Part shown: positions 18,301-27,884 of the stretch, piece after piece
How the letters are laid out: each line of letters starts with the position of its first letter
How positions within the stretch are numbered: the stretch's first letter is position 1
From: Leptobacterium flavescens
Lineage (GTDB): Bacteria; Bacteroidota; Bacteroidia; Flavobacteriales; Flavobacteriaceae
Direction of reading: 5' to 3'
DNA length: 64,000 nucleotides
NCBI RefSeq assembly: GCF_010671605.1
Contig: NZ_JAABOO010000002.1
Coordinates: 968,065 to 1,032,064 of the forward strand
Made by a program: the position numbers and the translations under genes
Notes under the pieces: generated by a model
What the model was told of the DNA's origin: nothing
Seen by the model: only the letters and a program-made list of their open reading frames with translations
Databases searched by the model: none

Positions 18301-20505
18301 ATGGCAGTAGTAGATTTAGAACAGGAAAATAAGGCGATTGCCAAGCAATATAAAGAATTGCTCAAGATAAGCTATCAGACGCTGACAGATGAGGAAAAGA
18401 AACTCATCAGGCTGGCATTTGATACGGCTGTCGATGCCCATAAGGAGCAGAGACGCAAATCTGGGGAGGCATATATTTTCCATCCGATAGCAGTAGCCAA
18501 GATCGTGGCTTCGGAAATCGGAATGGACGCTACTTCTATTGTCGCTGCTTTATTGCATGATGTGGTGGAAGATACCGAATACACCCTGGAAGATATAGAA
18601 CAGATGTTCGGGGAAACCGTTGCCAGGATCGTAGACGGACTTACCAAGATCTCTCACCTGAAGAAGGATAAGGATATCTCTATGCAGGCGGAGAATTTCC
18701 GTAAAATGCTACTCACATTAAACGACGATATACGGGTAATTATCATAAAGATCGCAGACCGGCTTCACAATATGCAGACCATGGCTTCCATGCCGGAGCA
18801 TAAGCAGGTTAAAATAGCATCGGAAACCCTGTATATCTACGCTCCTCTGGCACACAGGATAGGTTTGTACAATATCAAGACCGAACTGGAGGATCTGGGA
18901 TTGAAATATACGGAGCCCAATGTTTATAACGATATCCTGAATAAGATCGAGGAGAGTGAGGACGAGCAGAAGGCTTATATCAAAGCTTTTTCCGCTACTT
19001 TGGAAGCAAGTCTCAGCAAGGAGAAACTCAGTTATCAAATAAAAGGACGATCCAAGTCCATTTTCTCTATCAGAAGGAAGATGCAGGCACAGAATGTGAC
19101 TTATGACGAGGTTTATGACAAATTTGCCATCCGCATCATCTATAAATCGGATACTAAAAATGAAAAATTCCTTGCCTGGAAGATCTATTCGATAGTTACA
19201 GATCACTTCAGGCCTAACCCTACCCGCTTGCGTGATTGGATCTCTTCGCCTAAATCTACAGGTTATGAGGCCCTGCATATAACGGTAATGGGACCCAAGG
19301 GAAGATGGGTGGAAGTTCAGATAAGAAGTGAACGTATGCATGAGATAGCCGAAAAAGGTTATGCTGCACACTTTAAATACAAGCACGGAGAACATCAGGA
19401 ACAAGGACTGGATGTATGGCTTAACCGCCTGCAGGAAGTCCTCGAGAGCTCAGAGACCAGTGCGGTGGATTTCGTGGAAGATTTTAAACTGAATCTTTAC
19501 GCCAAGGAGATCTTTGTCTTTACGCCTAAAGGGGATCTGAAGTCCCTTCCGAAGGGAGCTACTCCCCTGGATTTTGCTTTCAATATCCATACGGAAGTAG
19601 GAATGCATACCCGTGGTGCCAGGGTAAACGGAAAACTGGTGCCTCTGAGTTATGAGCTGAGCAGCGGAGATCAGGTAGATATTATTACTTCGGAAAAAGC
19701 AAAGCCCAATGCCAACTGGCTGGATTATGCCACTACGGCACGGGCAAGAACCAAAATAAAATCTTCGCTAAAAGAAGAGAAAAAGAATATTGCAGAAGAC
19801 GGAAAAGAGGTTTTAAGAAGAAAAATGAAGCAACTGAAGATTACGCTGAACGACAGTTCCGTAAACGATATGGTTGTGTATTTTAAACTCAAAACAAGCC
19901 TTGACCTCTTCTACAGGGTAGGTATCGGGACCATTGACAACCAGATGCTGAAGAATTTTGCAGCATCCAGGACCAATACCTTTATCAATTTCTTTAAGAA
20001 CAGGATCAGAAAGAACAATGTTCCTGAAGATGTAAACAAGGATGAGATCACTGCCAAATACGACCTTTTGGTCTTTGGTAAGGAAGAGGAAAAACTGGAT
20101 TACAAATTTTCCAATTGCTGTAGCCCTATTCCGGGAGATGATGTATTTGGTTTTGTAACCGTAAACGAAGGAATAAAAGTGCATAAAAAAGATTGTCCGA
20201 ATGCTATTTCGCTTCAATCCAATTACGCGTACCGGATCATTCCTGCCAAGTGGATAGATTCTTCACAACAAGGCTTTACAGCTGTTATAAGACTTAACGG
20301 TATTGACAACCTGGGGCTGGTGAGCGATGTAACCAAGGTTATATCTAACAATATGCACGTGAATATGAAGAACATAAATTTCGATACCGAAGGTGGCATA
20401 TTTTCAGGTAAGATCACGGTAGTTGTAAAGAACAATACCATCCTTAAAAAACTTATGGATAATCTTAAAAAAGTAGGCGGGATAGATAAAGTAACCCGAA
20501 TTTAA
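18301..20505 (+). CDS. rsh: Bifunctional (p)ppGpp synthetase/hydrolase, RelA/SpoT family
   Basis: 734 residues, full length for the family. The HD hydrolase domain has the metal-binding LLHDVVEDT at residues 85-92. The synthetase domain (about 230-370) has RSKSIFSIRRKM, YDKFAIRII and PKSTGYEALHITVMGPKG. The TGS domain is at about 405-470 (FVFTPKGDLKSLPKGATPLDFAFNIH), and a C-terminal ACT domain closes the protein (FTAVIRLNGIDNLGLVSDVT). Both catalytic domains look intact, so it should make and degrade ppGpp in the cytoplasm under nutrient stress. The Fur-family gene and purA follow, an order I know from other Flavobacteriaceae. Confidence 0.95.
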   Translation: MAVVDLEQENKAIAKQYKELLKISYQTLTDEEKKLIRLAFDTAVDAHKEQRRKSGEAYIFHPIAVAKIVASEIGMDATSIVAALLHDVVEDTEYTLEDIEQMFGETVARIVDGLTKISHLKKDKDISMQAENFRKMLLTLNDDIRVIIIKIADRLHNMQTMASMPEHKQVKIASETLYIYAPLAHRIGLYNIKTELEDLGLKYTEPNVYNDILNKIEESEDEQKAYIKAFSATLEASLSKEKLSYQIKGRSKSIFSIRRKMQAQNVTYDEVYDKFAIRIIYKSDTKNEKFLAWKIYSIVTDHFRPNPTRLRDWISSPKSTGYEALHITVMGPKGRWVEVQIRSERMHEIAEKGYAAHFKYKHGEHQEQGLDVWLNRLQEVLESSETSAVDFVEDFKLNLYAKEIFVFTPKGDLKSLPKGATPLDFAFNIHTEVGMHTRGARVNGKLVPLSYELSSGDQVDIITSEKAKPNANWLDYATTARARTKIKSSLKEEKKNIAEDGKEVLRRKMKQLKITLNDSSVNDMVVYFKLKTSLDLFYRVGIGTIDNQMLKNFAASRTNTFINFFKNRIRKNNVPEDVNKDEITAKYDLLVFGKEEEKLDYKFSNCCSPIPGDDVFGFVTVNEGIKVHKKDCPNAISLQSNYAYRIIPAKWIDSSQQGFTAVIRLNGIDNLGLVSDVTKVISNNMHVNMKNINFDTEGGIFSGKITVVVKNNTILKKLMDNLKKVGGIDKVTRI

Positions 20506-20515
20506 TTTTTAGCTG

Positions 20516-20523
20516 TACATTTG
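20516..20523 (+). promoter_or_regulatory. Bacteroidota -7 box for the Fur-family gene
   Basis: TACATTTG matches TAnnTTTG, 25 bp before the ATG at 20549. No clear -33 TTG at the usual distance is seen. Confidence 0.6.
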
Positions 20524-20548
20524 TATCAGAATATTTGAAAACCGTATC

Positions 20549-20989
20549 ATGGCTGACGATAAAAATCAAGAAATTGTAAAAAATGTGTTCACCACTTTTC
20601 TGGAGGAAAACGGACACAGGAAAACTCCTGAGCGCTATGCTATTCTTCAGGAGATATACAATAGCGATGAACATTTCGATATAGAATCGCTTTATATCAA
20701 AATGAAAAACAAGAATTATCGTGTAAGCCGTGCTACACTCTACAATACTATAGAATTACTTTTGGATTGCAACCTTGTCAGGAAGCATCAGTTCGGGCAA
20801 AACCAGGCCCATTATGAAAAATCCTATTTTGACAAGCAACACGATCACGTGATCCTTACCGACACCGGAGAAGTTATGGAATTCTGTGATCCTCGTATCC
20901 AAAGTATCAAAAAAACCATAGAAGAGGTCTTTAACATTAAGATCCACAACCACTCACTTTATTTTTACGGAACAAAAGAAAAAAACTAA
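20549..20989 (+). CDS. Fur-family transcriptional regulator
   Basis: 146 residues. The winged helix at about 10-82 includes [14 protein letters not shown] and the recognition helix [16 protein letters not shown]. The dimerisation and metal domain has [15 protein letters not shown] and HNHSLYFYG, which keep the histidines of the regulatory metal site. The structural CxxC found in most Fur proteins is absent: the matching segment reads [11 protein letters not shown]. The only cysteines are at 74 and 113. It represses genes with bound metal, probably iron; Zur or PerR specificity cannot be excluded. It has its own -7 box, and purA starts 31 bp later. Confidence 0.88.
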   Translation: MADDKNQEIVKNVFTTFLEENGHRKTPERYAILQEIYNSDEHFDIESLYIKMKNKNYRVSRATLYNTIELLLDCNLVRKHQFGQNQAHYEKSYFDKQHDHVILTDTGEVMEFCDPRIQSIKKTIEEVFNIKIHNHSLYFYGTKEKN

Positions 20990-21020
20990 TTAATCATCTA
21001 ATATTTAAGCATTATTTATA

Positions 21021-22292
21021 ATGGCAGTAGATTTACTCCTGGGACTACAATGGGGCGATGAAGGAAAAGGCAAAATTGTAGACGTTCTGACCAAAGACTA
21101 TGATATTATTGCACGTTTTCAGGGAGGGCCCAATGCAGGTCACACTTTGGAATTCGACGGAATAAAACACGTACTTCACACCATTCCTTCGGGGATCTTT
21201 CACCAGAATGCGATCAATATTGTCGGGAATGGAGTGGTTATAGATCCTGTGATCTTTAAAAAAGAACTGGACAATCTTAAAAAGTTCAATATCGATATCA
21301 AATCCCGCCTGCTGATCTCCAGAAAGGCGCACCTGATACTCCCTACTCACCGTTTACTGGATGCTGCTTCGGAAGCTTCCAAAGGAAAAGCCAAGATCGG
21401 TTCTACCCTTAAAGGTATCGGCCCGACATATATGGACAAGACCGGAAGGAACGGGATGCGTGTAGGTGACCTGGAACTCAGTAACTGGAAAGACAGATAC
21501 CGAGCCCTGGCCAACAAGCATGAGGCGATGATCGATTTCTACAATGTTGATGTACAATACGATCTTAAAGAACTTGAAGAGGAGTTCTGTGATGCTGTAG
21601 AAGTATTAAAAACACTGACCTTTATAGATAGTGAAGAATATATCCACCAGGCGCAGAAACAAGGAAAGACCATCCTTGCAGAAGGAGCGCAGGGTTCTCT
21701 TCTCGATATAGATTTCGGAACATACCCCTATGTTACTTCCTCCAATACCACCGCTGCAGGAGCTTGTACCGGACTTGGAGTAGCTCCTAATAAGATAGGA
21801 GAAGTACTAGGTATATTTAAGGCCTATGCTACCAGAGTTGGAAGCGGCCCCTTCCCTACCGAGCTTTTTGACGAGGTTGGAGAGACTATGGGACGCGTAG
21901 GAAATGAATTCGGTGCTACTACAGGAAGAAGGAGAAGATGCGGATGGCTGGATCTTGTAGCTCTGAAATATGCCGTTCAGGTAAACGGGGTTACCCAGTT
22001 GATGATGATGAAAGGTGATGTGTTAAGCGGATTTGACCGTCTTAAGGTTTGTACAGGCTATAAACACAACGGAGAGACTATCTCACATTTACCTTACAAC
22101 ATAGAGGAAGATAGCGTAACACCGGTATATACGGAGCTTAAGGGATGGGATAAAGATCTGACCAAGCTGACTTCGGCAGATCAGCTTCCGGAAAACCTGA
22201 ATGCTTATATCGAATTCCTGGAAAAAGAACTGGAAGTGCCTATCAAGATCGTATCTGTAGGCCCCGACAGGACTCAGACCATTTACCGATAA
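21021..22292 (+). CDS. purA: Adenylosuccinate synthase
   Basis: 423 residues, the normal family length. Key signatures are present: LLGLQWGDEGKGKIVD (GTP-binding loop and catalytic Asp at the N-terminus), the RFQGGPNAGHT segment, GSTLKGIGPTY, GRRRRCGWLD and the C-terminal SVGPDRTQTI. It makes adenylosuccinate from IMP, aspartate and GTP, the first committed step of AMP synthesis, in the cytoplasm. The OstA-like gene follows closely in the same direction. Confidence 0.97.
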   Translation: MAVDLLLGLQWGDEGKGKIVDVLTKDYDIIARFQGGPNAGHTLEFDGIKHVLHTIPSGIFHQNAINIVGNGVVIDPVIFKKELDNLKKFNIDIKSRLLISRKAHLILPTHRLLDAASEASKGKAKIGSTLKGIGPTYMDKTGRNGMRVGDLELSNWKDRYRALANKHEAMIDFYNVDVQYDLKELEEEFCDAVEVLKTLTFIDSEEYIHQAQKQGKTILAEGAQGSLLDIDFGTYPYVTSSNTTAAGACTGLGVAPNKIGEVLGIFKAYATRVGSGPFPTELFDEVGETMGRVGNEFGATTGRRRRCGWLDLVALKYAVQVNGVTQLMMMKGDVLSGFDRLKVCTGYKHNGETISHLPYNIEEDSVTPVYTELKGWDKDLTKLTSADQLPENLNAYIEFLEKELEVPIKIVSVGPDRTQTIYR

Positions 22293-22362
22293 GCGATGAT
22301 ACGGGAAGGTCGAAGCCTTCTTAAAAACATCACAATAAATAATTATCTAATTCAAAAAATCT

Positions 22363-22370
22363 TATTTTTG
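22363..22370 (+). promoter_or_regulatory. Bacteroidota -7 box before the OstA-like gene
   Basis: TATTTTTG matches TAnnTTTG. With a start point about 4 bases downstream it gives a leader of about 12 nt to TTG 22386, and it lies inside the longer alternative reading frame, which argues for the later start. Confidence 0.5.
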
Positions 22371-22385
22371 AACCAAATTTTAGGT

Positions 22386-24143
22386 TTGAAATCATTGAGT
22401 CGTTTTGTATTGTTTTTATTTGCGGTCTTTTTTATTTCCGGTGTACAATCGCAGGAAAAAAAGAAGATAGATATTATATATGGAGGTACCTTCAGCAGGG
22501 ATGAGATCAAGCATCCCGGGAAATCTATCTTCAGCAAGAAAAACAACAGGCAGGTGCAGTTCCAGCATCAGGGTGCGGATCTGTGGTGCGATCTGGCGGT
22601 TCTCAATCCAAAGGAAAACCTTATTGAAGCCTACGGGAATGTACGATTGAACCAGGGAGATACCGTTCAGATGAACAGTGCTTACCTCAGGTATGACGGG
22701 AATAGCAAACTGGCGGTCGCCAAAGAAAATGTAAGGCTTACCAATGTTAAAACCACCCTGACCACCGATTCCCTGCATTTCGACAGGAATGTACAGGAAG
22801 CTTATTACGAGAGTTTCGGAACCGTAAGAGATTCGGTCAATGTTCTTACCAGTAACAAGGGACGTTATTTTATTGAGAAGAAAAAATATCAGTTTCTTAG
22901 TGATGTGGAGATCACCCATCCGGAATATGTATTGAATTCGGCCCAGTTGGACTACTACACCACCACTCAGCACGCTTATATGTACGGTCCCTCTACTATT
23001 GTGGGAAAGGATTATAAGGTGTATTGCGAAAGAGGGTTTTACAACACCAATGACGAAAACGGTTATTTCGTCAAAAATTCGAGGATCGATTACAACAACC
23101 GGATCATTAACGGAGATAGTCTTTACTTTAATAAGTTAAATGAATTTGCCTCGGCCACCAATAACATTAAGGTTATAGATACCATTAATAAAGGAGTGGT
23201 AAAAGGGCATTATGCAGAAGTTTTTAAGGCGAAGGACTCCGTTTTTATTACCAAAAGAGCGGTAGCTATCAACCTTCTGGAAAAAGATTCTATTTATATT
23301 CACGGAGATACCCTTATGGTTACAGGGAAACCCGATCATCGCATTATCAGGGGCTTCAGGAATGTAAAGATCTACAAGTTTGACCTCAGCGGAAAAGGCG
23401 ATTCTATCCACGTAGATCAGAAAACAGGTATCACGCAGCTTATAGGAAAGCCGTTGGGGCCTAATGCTTCTACGCTCCGGTTATCGGAACGAAGAAAGTT
23501 AAATCCGGTATTATGGTCGGGAGAAAACCAGATGACCGGCGATAGTATTCACCTGATCACCAATCTGGAAACCGAAAAACTCGACTCTCTTAAGATCCTG
23601 AACAACGCTTTGATCATGCAGAAAGATACTCTGAGCAAGGACGGTTTTAACCAGGTAGTGGGTAAGGATCTCTTCGGGAAGTTTATAGAAAGCGAATTAA
23701 AGGAGGTCGATATCATCAAGAATACCGAGGTGATCTACTATATGTACAACGATAAAAACGAATTGATAGGGATCAATAAATCGGTGTGCAGCGCCATTAA
23801 TATGACCTTTTTTGAAAGTCAGATAGAGGATATTACTTTTATCACGAATCCCGACGGGACCATTTATCCGGAGGCAGATCTCCCGGTAAATGCCCGGAGG
23901 CTCAGAGGCGTGCTCTGGCGCGGAGATGAGATGATACGGAAAAAGGATGATATTTTTGACGAAGATGACTACAATATAGAGCTTGTAAAGATACGGGGGA
24001 TCGATAATCCCATCGATATAGATGCCGAAGAGTCCGAAAGATCGAAGGAGGGAGAAAAAGATCCTGAAAAGAACAAGGCAGTACCAAAAGCCAAAGCCGT
24101 AATACAGGAAAAGGAAAAGTCAAAATCGGCTTCCAAACAATAA
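22386..24143 (+). CDS. OstA-like protein (LptA/LptD N-domain-like), LPS transport
   Basis: 585 residues from TTG 22386, which gives a good signal peptide (SLSRFVLFLFAVFFISGVQSQ). The alternative ATG 22296 adds 30 residues ahead of that signal and is less likely. The body is repeated OstA-type beta-jellyroll strands (GNVRLNQGDTVQMNSAYLRYDG, AKENVRLTNVKTTLTTDSLHFD, NSAQLDYYTTTQHAYMYG). The C-terminus is charged (EESERSKEGEKDPEKNK). By family it forms a periplasmic slide for lipopolysaccharide. It lies between purA and an aminotransferase gene. Confidence 0.85.
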   Translation: MKSLSRFVLFLFAVFFISGVQSQEKKKIDIIYGGTFSRDEIKHPGKSIFSKKNNRQVQFQHQGADLWCDLAVLNPKENLIEAYGNVRLNQGDTVQMNSAYLRYDGNSKLAVAKENVRLTNVKTTLTTDSLHFDRNVQEAYYESFGTVRDSVNVLTSNKGRYFIEKKKYQFLSDVEITHPEYVLNSAQLDYYTTTQHAYMYGPSTIVGKDYKVYCERGFYNTNDENGYFVKNSRIDYNNRIINGDSLYFNKLNEFASATNNIKVIDTINKGVVKGHYAEVFKAKDSVFITKRAVAINLLEKDSIYIHGDTLMVTGKPDHRIIRGFRNVKIYKFDLSGKGDSIHVDQKTGITQLIGKPLGPNASTLRLSERRKLNPVLWSGENQMTGDSIHLITNLETEKLDSLKILNNALIMQKDTLSKDGFNQVVGKDLFGKFIESELKEVDIIKNTEVIYYMYNDKNELIGINKSVCSAINMTFFESQIEDITFITNPDGTIYPEADLPVNARRLRGVLWRGDEMIRKKDDIFDEDDYNIELVKIRGIDNPIDIDAEESERSKEGEKDPEKNKAVPKAKAVIQEKEKSKSASKQ

Positions 24144-24248
24144 AACCAGACAGGATTTCATATCGAATACCATCCTGATCAAACCTCAAACACAGAAAGT
24201 ATCAAAGAAGATTTCTTTAAATATCAGGCACAAACAGGTCCGCATCCA

Positions 24249-25394
24249 TTGGCTATGGAAATTTCGCATGCCGAAGGTTCCTATATCTACGACAATTCCG
24301 GAAAAGCTTTCCTGGATTTTGTTGCGGGGGTATCTGCCAACAGCCTTGGGCATGGTCATCCTACGGTTACCAATGCCATTAAAGAGCAATTAGATGCCTA
24401 TACTCATGTTATGGTTTACGGAGAATATATCCTTAAACCTGCCGTAGAACTGAGTAAGCTTCTTGCAACCCACCTTCCCGCTCCCCTGGAGACTACCTAC
24501 CTGACAAATTCGGGTACGGAAGCTACGGAAGGAGCCCTGAAACTGGCAAAAAAGGTAACAGGAAGATCTGAGATCATTGCGGCCGAAAAGGCCTATCACG
24601 GCAATACGCAGGGAGCCATGAGTGTCATGGGCTTTGAAGAACGGAAAAGTGCTTTCCGGCCCTTAATTCCGGGAACCCGCTATATCAGATTCAATAGTGA
24701 AGAAGACCTTTTAAAGATCACTGCTAACACAGCAGCGGTAATCCTGGAGACCATACAGGGAGGAGCTGGTTTTGTGGCTCCGGAAAACGATTATCTAAAA
24801 AAGGTAAAAGCCCGATGTGAGGAAACAGGCGCCCTTCTCATCCTGGATGAGATACAGCCCGGTTTCGGGCGTACGGGCCGCTTATTCGGCTTTGAACATT
24901 ACGATATAGTACCCGATATAGTTATCATGGGAAAAGGTATGGGAGGAGGAATGCCCGTGGGCGCCTTTACTGCTTCCAGAGCTATGATGGATAATCTTAA
25001 GGAAGGCCCCAAATTAGGGCATATTACCACCTTCGGAGGCCATCCGGTTATTGCAGCAGCCTGCCTGGCTACTCTGAAAGAGCTGACACAAACCACCCTT
25101 ATACCCGATACGCTGCGGAAAGAAACACTCTTTCGGGAGCTCCTCGTTCATCCGCTGATAAAGGAGATACGGGGCAAAGGTCTTATGCTGGCGTTATTAT
25201 TTGAAAATGAAGAAATTACCAACCACCTCATCCTGAGATCGCTCGATAAAGGGCTGATCCTTTTCTGGTTATTATTCGAGAAAAAAGCTGCCAGAATTAC
25301 TCCTCCTCTAACTATTTCGGAAGAGGAAATTCGTAGCGGATGCGCGATTATTCTGGAGGTTTTAGACGAATACCAGGGCTTAAATGTTAACTAA
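24249..25394 (+). CDS. Class III PLP-dependent aminotransferase; true start unresolved
   Basis: 381 residues from TTG 24249. The fold is the acetylornithine/4-aminobutyrate aminotransferase type: DFVAGVSANSLGHGHP, TNSGTEATEGALKLAKK, AYHGNTQGAMSV, LILDEIQPGFGRTG and the PLP lysine in MGKGMGGGMPVGAF. The frame upstream also reads like family sequence (KEDFFKYQAQTGPHPLAMEI), back to about base 24201. No ATG, GTG or TTG occurs between the OstA stop (24143) and 24249, so the native start may be a rare codon such as ATC 24201. The substrate is probably an amino acid with 2-oxoglutarate; the exact one is unknown. Confidence 0.85.
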   Translation: MAMEISHAEGSYIYDNSGKAFLDFVAGVSANSLGHGHPTVTNAIKEQLDAYTHVMVYGEYILKPAVELSKLLATHLPAPLETTYLTNSGTEATEGALKLAKKVTGRSEIIAAEKAYHGNTQGAMSVMGFEERKSAFRPLIPGTRYIRFNSEEDLLKITANTAAVILETIQGGAGFVAPENDYLKKVKARCEETGALLILDEIQPGFGRTGRLFGFEHYDIVPDIVIMGKGMGGGMPVGAFTASRAMMDNLKEGPKLGHITTFGGHPVIAAACLATLKELTQTTLIPDTLRKETLFRELLVHPLIKEIRGKGLMLALLFENEEITNHLILRSLDKGLILFWLLFEKKAARITPPLTISEEEIRSGCAIILEVLDEYQGLNVN

Positions 25395-25474
25395 TTTGTT
25401 AATAACAAAACGGATTTTCTTAAAAATTGAAGCCTTCATATTTTAATTTTAGAAGTAAGGAAATCTAAAAAAGC

Positions 25475-26881
25475 ATGCCTATGCAGTTTAGTTCTAATGA
25501 AGAAGAAAACTTCCCCATTTCGAGGTTTGAATCAATGCTTAAAACAAATAATGTTTACTTTTTCGACTCCACTGATTTTGAAGAAATTATACATCACTAT
25601 CTCGACTCCGGAAAAGTAGCACTGGCCAAAAAGGCAATCAAAATAGGGCTGGAACAACATACATCTTCCATCAACCTGAAACTCCTCCATATTGAAGTCC
25701 TCGTCTTTGAAAACAAACTGGAAGTAGCAGAAAAAATGCTGAATGAATTGATGGCCATCGAATATTCCAATGAGGAAATATACATTCAGAAAGCCAATAT
25801 CTATTCTAAAAAAGACGATCATGAGAAAGCCATAGAGCTTCTGAAGGTGGCCCTCGCCTATGCCGAAGAGACTACAGATATCTTTTCCCTGATCGGGATG
25901 GAGTACCTGTTTATGGACGATTATAAGGCCGCTAAAGATTATTTCATCAAATGTATCGATGAAGATTTCGAAGACTACTCTTCACTTTATAATATTATTT
26001 ATTGCTATGAATTTCTGGAGGACTTCGACGGGGCTATAGAGTTCCTGAACGGATACCTGGACAGGAATCCCTACAGTGAAGTTGCCTGGCATCAGTTGGG
26101 AAAACAGTTCTTTGCCAAGGAAATGTACAAGGAAGCCCTTGCCAGTTTTGAGTTTGCCATCTATTCGGATGATATCTTTATAGGGGCCTATCTCGAAAAG
26201 GCCAAGGTCCTGGAAAAACTCGGGCGTTATGAAGAAGCTATCGAGAACTACGAGACAACCCTTCAAATTGATGATCCCACCTCATTTGCCTACCTGAGAA
26301 TAGGTATCTGCCAGGAAAAACTGGGTAATAAGGACATCGCAAAGCAATACTATTACAAGACTGTTCATGAAGATCCGCTTCTAGATAAAGGGTGGATCGC
26401 CATTACAGATTTTTACTTTAAGCAGAAGAATTACAAAAAAGCGTTGTACTACATCAATAAGGCGCTTAATATAGACAGTGAGAACGTACTTTACTGGAAA
26501 CGCAGTGCAGAGATCAACGAAAAGCTTTCTCTTTATGAGGAATCTGATATCTCCTATCAGAAGACCATAGAATTGGGTAATTACGAATTGGAGACCTGGA
26601 TCTCCTGGAGTGATATTCTTTTAAAACTGGGAGATTATGAGAGCGGGATCCAGACCCTGCTGCAGGCTTCAGAATTCTACCCGGAAGAAGCTTCCATCGA
26701 ATACAGACTGGCAGGCTTCTACTTTCTTACGTCTCAGACGGTAAAAGGGCGGTTCTACCTGAAGAATGCCCTCAGAAATAATTTTGACAAGCATATTTTA
26801 ATTGAAGAATTATTCCCCGCCATCAGTAAAAGGAACTCGGTTGTGAATTTTATAACAGAATTTAAAAACACTTCTATGTAA
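25475..26881 (+). CDS. Tetratricopeptide-repeat protein
   Basis: 468 residues with no signal peptide, so it is probably cytoplasmic. At least nine TPR or TPR-like helix pairs run from about residue 35 to 430 (for example AIELLKVALAYAEE, AIENYETTLQIDDPTSFAYLRIG, ALYYINKALNIDSENVLYWKRSAEI). The sequence is acidic, and the repeats form a protein-binding solenoid. The partner is unknown. It precedes the tandem PopT genes, and a -7 box between them suggests separate transcription. Confidence 0.88.
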   Translation: MPMQFSSNEEENFPISRFESMLKTNNVYFFDSTDFEEIIHHYLDSGKVALAKKAIKIGLEQHTSSINLKLLHIEVLVFENKLEVAEKMLNELMAIEYSNEEIYIQKANIYSKKDDHEKAIELLKVALAYAEETTDIFSLIGMEYLFMDDYKAAKDYFIKCIDEDFEDYSSLYNIIYCYEFLEDFDGAIEFLNGYLDRNPYSEVAWHQLGKQFFAKEMYKEALASFEFAIYSDDIFIGAYLEKAKVLEKLGRYEEAIENYETTLQIDDPTSFAYLRIGICQEKLGNKDIAKQYYYKTVHEDPLLDKGWIAITDFYFKQKNYKKALYYINKALNIDSENVLYWKRSAEINEKLSLYEESDISYQKTIELGNYELETWISWSDILLKLGDYESGIQTLLQASEFYPEEASIEYRLAGFYFLTSQTVKGRFYLKNALRNNFDKHILIEELFPAISKRNSVVNFITEFKNTSM

Positions 26882-26888
26882 TATTCCA

Positions 26889-26896
26889 TACTTTTG
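26889..26896 (+). promoter_or_regulatory. Bacteroidota -7 box before the DUF368 pair
   Basis: TACTTTTG matches TAnnTTTG, 19 bp before ATG 26916. No clear -33 element. Confidence 0.5.
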
Positions 26897-26915
26897 CTTG
26901 AGTTAACAGAAAAGT

Positions 26916-27881
26916 ATGCCAAGATCGACTAAAGATTATGCCCTGATCACCCTAAAAGGAATATGCATGGGTGCCGCAGATGTGGTTCCGGGAGTATCCG
27001 GAGGAACTATTGCCTTTATTTCGGGAATCTACGAAGAACTAATTACCAGTATCGACAATCTTAGTATCGCCAATTTAAAAGGTATTCGCAAAGAAGGTTT
27101 TGCAGCTACCTGGAAAAAGATCAACGGAAATTTTCTCCTGGCCTTATTTGCCGGGATATTTATAAGTATTCTCTCATTGGCAAAGGGAATCGAATGGCTT
27201 CTGGAAAATGAACCCATAGTGCTGTGGTCTTTTTTCTTCGGTCTGGTTGTGGCAAGTATCTTTCTTATCATTAAAAGCATCAGTAAATGGAATGCGCTCG
27301 CAATTATTTTCCTGATTGCGGGAACACTCATATCTTATTATATAACCATTGTAGAACCCACCAGTTCTCCCGGCAGTTTTTACTATCTGTTCCTCTGCGG
27401 GTTCATTGCTATCATAGCCATGATATTACCCGGGGTTTCCGGAGCTTTTATCCTGGTTTTACTGGGAGCATACAGCACGGCTATTGAAACGGTAAATACC
27501 TTTCTGGAAAGTGTCTTTGAGCTGAATTCGGAAAAATTCATGGATGCCTTCCTTAAGTTCATTTCCCTGGTATTAGGAGCTATCCTCGGTTTAAAAACCT
27601 TTTCCAAAATGCTTAAATGGATGTTTTCTAATTATAAAAACTTAACTTTATCTGTACTGACGGGCTTTATGATCGGTTCCCTGAACAAGATCTGGCCGTG
27701 GAAAAATACGTTGAGTTGGTTTGAGAATTCCCATGGTGAAAAGGAGCCTTTGCTTCAGGAGAGTATCTTACCTTCTGCCTTTGATGGCGACCCTAAAATA
27801 GTCTGGGCCGTTGGTTTTATGATCTTTGGCTTCCTGACTATTTATTTATTGGAAAAAATAGCGACTAAAGCCAGAAACTAA
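26916..27881 (+). CDS. DUF368/PopT-family polyprenyl-phosphate transporter, copy 1
   Basis: 321 residues, multi-pass membrane protein. It carries the two inverted DUF368 signatures: GICMGAADVVPGVSGGTIAFISGIYE at the N-terminus and AMILPGVSGAFILVLLGAY in the middle. DUF368 (PopT) proteins have been reported to return undecaprenyl phosphate across the inner membrane for reuse in cell wall and O-antigen synthesis. The second paralogue starts 3 bp after this stop. Whether the two work as one complex or with different lipids is not known. Confidence 0.88.
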   Translation: MPRSTKDYALITLKGICMGAADVVPGVSGGTIAFISGIYEELITSIDNLSIANLKGIRKEGFAATWKKINGNFLLALFAGIFISILSLAKGIEWLLENEPIVLWSFFFGLVVASIFLIIKSISKWNALAIIFLIAGTLISYYITIVEPTSSPGSFYYLFLCGFIAIIAMILPGVSGAFILVLLGAYSTAIETVNTFLESVFELNSEKFMDAFLKFISLVLGAILGLKTFSKMLKWMFSNYKNLTLSVLTGFMIGSLNKIWPWKNTLSWFENSHGEKEPLLQESILPSAFDGDPKIVWAVGFMIFGFLTIYLLEKIATKARN

Positions 27882-27884
27882 TTC

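Noticed and set aside
18718..19404. 228-residue minus-strand frame
   Set aside because: It lies antisense within the rsh synthetase region, which is fully explained by the plus-strand gene.
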